NCBI RefSeq assembly: GCF_000317105.1
Contig: NC_019693.1
Coordinates: forward strand, 5,953,227-6,017,226
Source: Oscillatoria acuminata PCC 6304
Lineage (GTDB): Bacteria; Cyanobacteriota; Cyanobacteriia; Cyanobacteriales; Laspinemataceae
Direction of reading: 5' to 3'
DNA length: 64,000 bases
The notes under the pieces: generated by a model
What the model was told of the DNA's origin: nothing
The model's input: only the letters and a program-made list of their open reading frames with translations
The model's database searches: none
Shown here: positions 62,947-64,000 of the stretch, piece after piece
Position numbering within the stretch: the first letter of the stretch is position 1
Layout: every line of letters begins with the position of its first letter
Translations under genes and position numbers: made by a program

Positions 62947-64000
62947 TTAGTAGAACGGATTGGGTTGGGTGGGGGTTGGGGTTAGTCCGAATAGCGTTTC
63001 CAGGGCGATCGCCTGGGCGGCCCCCATTTGACCATAAGAAAACACAAACGGAATGGATGGAGGCAGGAGGTGCTTAAATTCGTCCAAAACGTAGGGACTC
63101 CCGTAAATCACCACCGCCTGCAATTGTCCCGTCTCTAATAATAGAGTGAGCCATTCCCGGGCGAGGCGGGTCACCTGGGCGGGTCCTCCGAACGGATTAC
63201 CCCGGATAAAGACTTGCAGTAAAGTTTTGACCGTTGCCATTGCCTTCAAGTCTTGCCCTCGGCAGGGAGTAGAACAATCTACGCCTTGGAATTGATAGCC
63301 TTTAGACTTAGGCATGACGATCGCCGGGGCTTGTTTGTTCAGAAACGTACTATTAACCAGAGAGTCAGTCACCAATAAATTATTCCAATACTCCCCAGAT
63401 TCCGGTTGAGGGACGGCTAAAGGCAAAGACCCCCCAATTTGTTGAGACTCCCGCAAGATATTTTCGACACAGTTAATTGCGCCCGGAGTAGACAAATTAA
63501 TCAGTTGGGCGGTGGGGGAAGTGGGGGGATTGACCACCGTAGAAGGAGAGAAAAGTTTTTGTTTCGCCTTCCAAATGCGGGTTACGGATTGGCGAATGCG
63601 ATCGCGGGATATGCGACCAGATTTGATGGCATTACAGAGGGCCATAATCGCCTCGGCGGGGTCCACAGGCATTAATAAAATATCCGCCCCAGCTTCTAAG
63701 GCTAAAATTGGGGCTTCATTGGGACCATACCGTTTGGCGATTGCCCCCATCACCAAAGCATCAGTGACAATTAACCCCTCAAACCCGAACCGTTGGCGTA
63801 ACTGACCCGTTAAAATCTTTGAGGAAAGAGTCGCCGGATATTCGGGGTCCCAGGCTTCTATACAGAGGTGAGCGCTCATCACCGCATCCACCCCAGCAGT
63901 GATCGCCTGTTGAAACGGAGGAAGTTCCACCGACTCTAATCGTTCCGGGGAATGTCGTAACACCGGCAACTCGATATGAGAATCCACACTCGTATCCCCA
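62947..64000 (-). CDS. Glycoside hydrolase family 3, beta-N-acetylhexosaminidase type (5' end outside window)
   Basis: The visible part is the C-terminal 350 or so residues; the frame stays open to the window edge (...GDTSVDSHIELPVL, the family's G-D-T-x-x-D-S-H motif). The nucleophile aspartate is in GLIVTDALVMGAI. AVMSAHLCIEAWDPEYPATL and ALEAGADILLMPVDPAEAI are also typical of GH3. The C-terminal domain beyond residue about 150 (INLSTPGAINCVENILRESQ, then VVIYGSPYVLDEF) matches the longer NagZ-like GH3 proteins of cyanobacteria. It may recycle cell-wall amino sugars. Confidence 0.92.
   Translation of the reverse strand, partial: GDTSVDSHIELPVLRHSPERLESVELPPFQQAITAGVDAVMSAHLCIEAWDPEYPATLSSKILTGQLRQRFGFEGLIVTDALVMGAIAKRYGPNEAPILALEAGADILLMPVDPAEAIMALCNAIKSGRISRDRIRQSVTRIWKAKQKLFSPSTVVNPPTSPTAQLINLSTPGAINCVENILRESQQIGGSLPLAVPQPESGEYWNNLLVTDSLVNSTFLNKQAPAIVMPKSKGYQFQGVDCSTPCRGQDLKAMATVKTLLQVFIRGNPFGGPAQVTRLAREWLTLLLETGQLQAVVIYGSPYVLDEFKHLLPPSIPFVFSYGQMGAAQAIALETLFGLTPTPTQPNPFY

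Overview
The window looks like chromosomal DNA of a filamentous cyanobacterium of the Oscillatoria/Laspinema/Microcoleus kind. This is inferred from the very frequent HIP1 octamer GCGATCGC, several cyanobacterium-typical proteins (a glucosyltransferase resembling MgdA, EbsA-like, DUF4327, DUF3611, DUF3727, DUF4330, an RRM RNA-binding protein, a Pex-like PadR regulator) and many palindromic repeat families between genes. No tRNA, rRNA or CRISPR array was seen. Both ends cut genes: moeA on the left and a glycoside hydrolase family 3 gene on the right.

Layout. 1-11 kb holds housekeeping and conserved unknown genes: moeA, an alpha/beta hydrolase with a degenerate triad, a Tat-exported Rieske protein, a NupC-type nucleoside transporter, a DUF1995 protein, a PPP phosphatase and a glycosyltransferase. 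11-15 kb carries a two-gene export cassette: a membrane M50 metalloprotease with tandem PqqD-like N-terminal domains, and a HlyD adaptor. A relic of a REP-associated transposase lies upstream of it. 15-20 kb has an AI-2E-type permease, an M48 protease, an NfeD-like protein and small membrane proteins.

20-30.6 kb is a copper/heavy-metal module: a Cys-rich copper-binding protein, an OmpR-type response regulator and sensor kinase, a periplasmic adaptor with internally amplified coiled coils, an HME-RND pump and a lipoprotein. The same direct repeat, TTTCAT-N5-TTTCAT, lies in front of the copper-binding gene, the adaptor and the pump, and is the likely operator. A 158-bp MITE with a perfect 8-bp target duplication sits in the regulator's upstream region. 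A translationally coupled pair, a small RelE-like protein and a Shedu-type (DUF4263) nuclease, is wedged between adaptor and pump.

30.6-38.5 kb has an RRM protein, a TPR protein, CbiD of cobalamin synthesis, YajQ, a DprA-like protein and a carotenoid oxygenase. 38.7-41.5 kb encodes an unusual NACHT ATPase with a Gly-rich membrane domain and a C-terminal signal-peptidase-I-like domain that has lost both catalytic residues. At 42.3-44.9 kb a TnpB-only IS200/IS605-type element splits a phosphotransacetylase-family gene; removing 1,440 bp restores one 368-codon frame. 46-51 kb has the glucosyltransferase and a remarkable gene joining RNase HI, DnaX and a mini-intein, with a copy of a mobile palindromic repeat translated inside the intein. 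51-64 kb has TPR, PadR, RodZ-like, MltG, YqeG, ProB, phasin-like and GH3 genes.

The strongest candidates for something new are the NACHT/pseudo-signal-peptidase protein, the RelE-like/Shedu pair inside a copper regulon, the PqqD-like/M50/HlyD cassette and the RNase HI-DnaX-intein gene.
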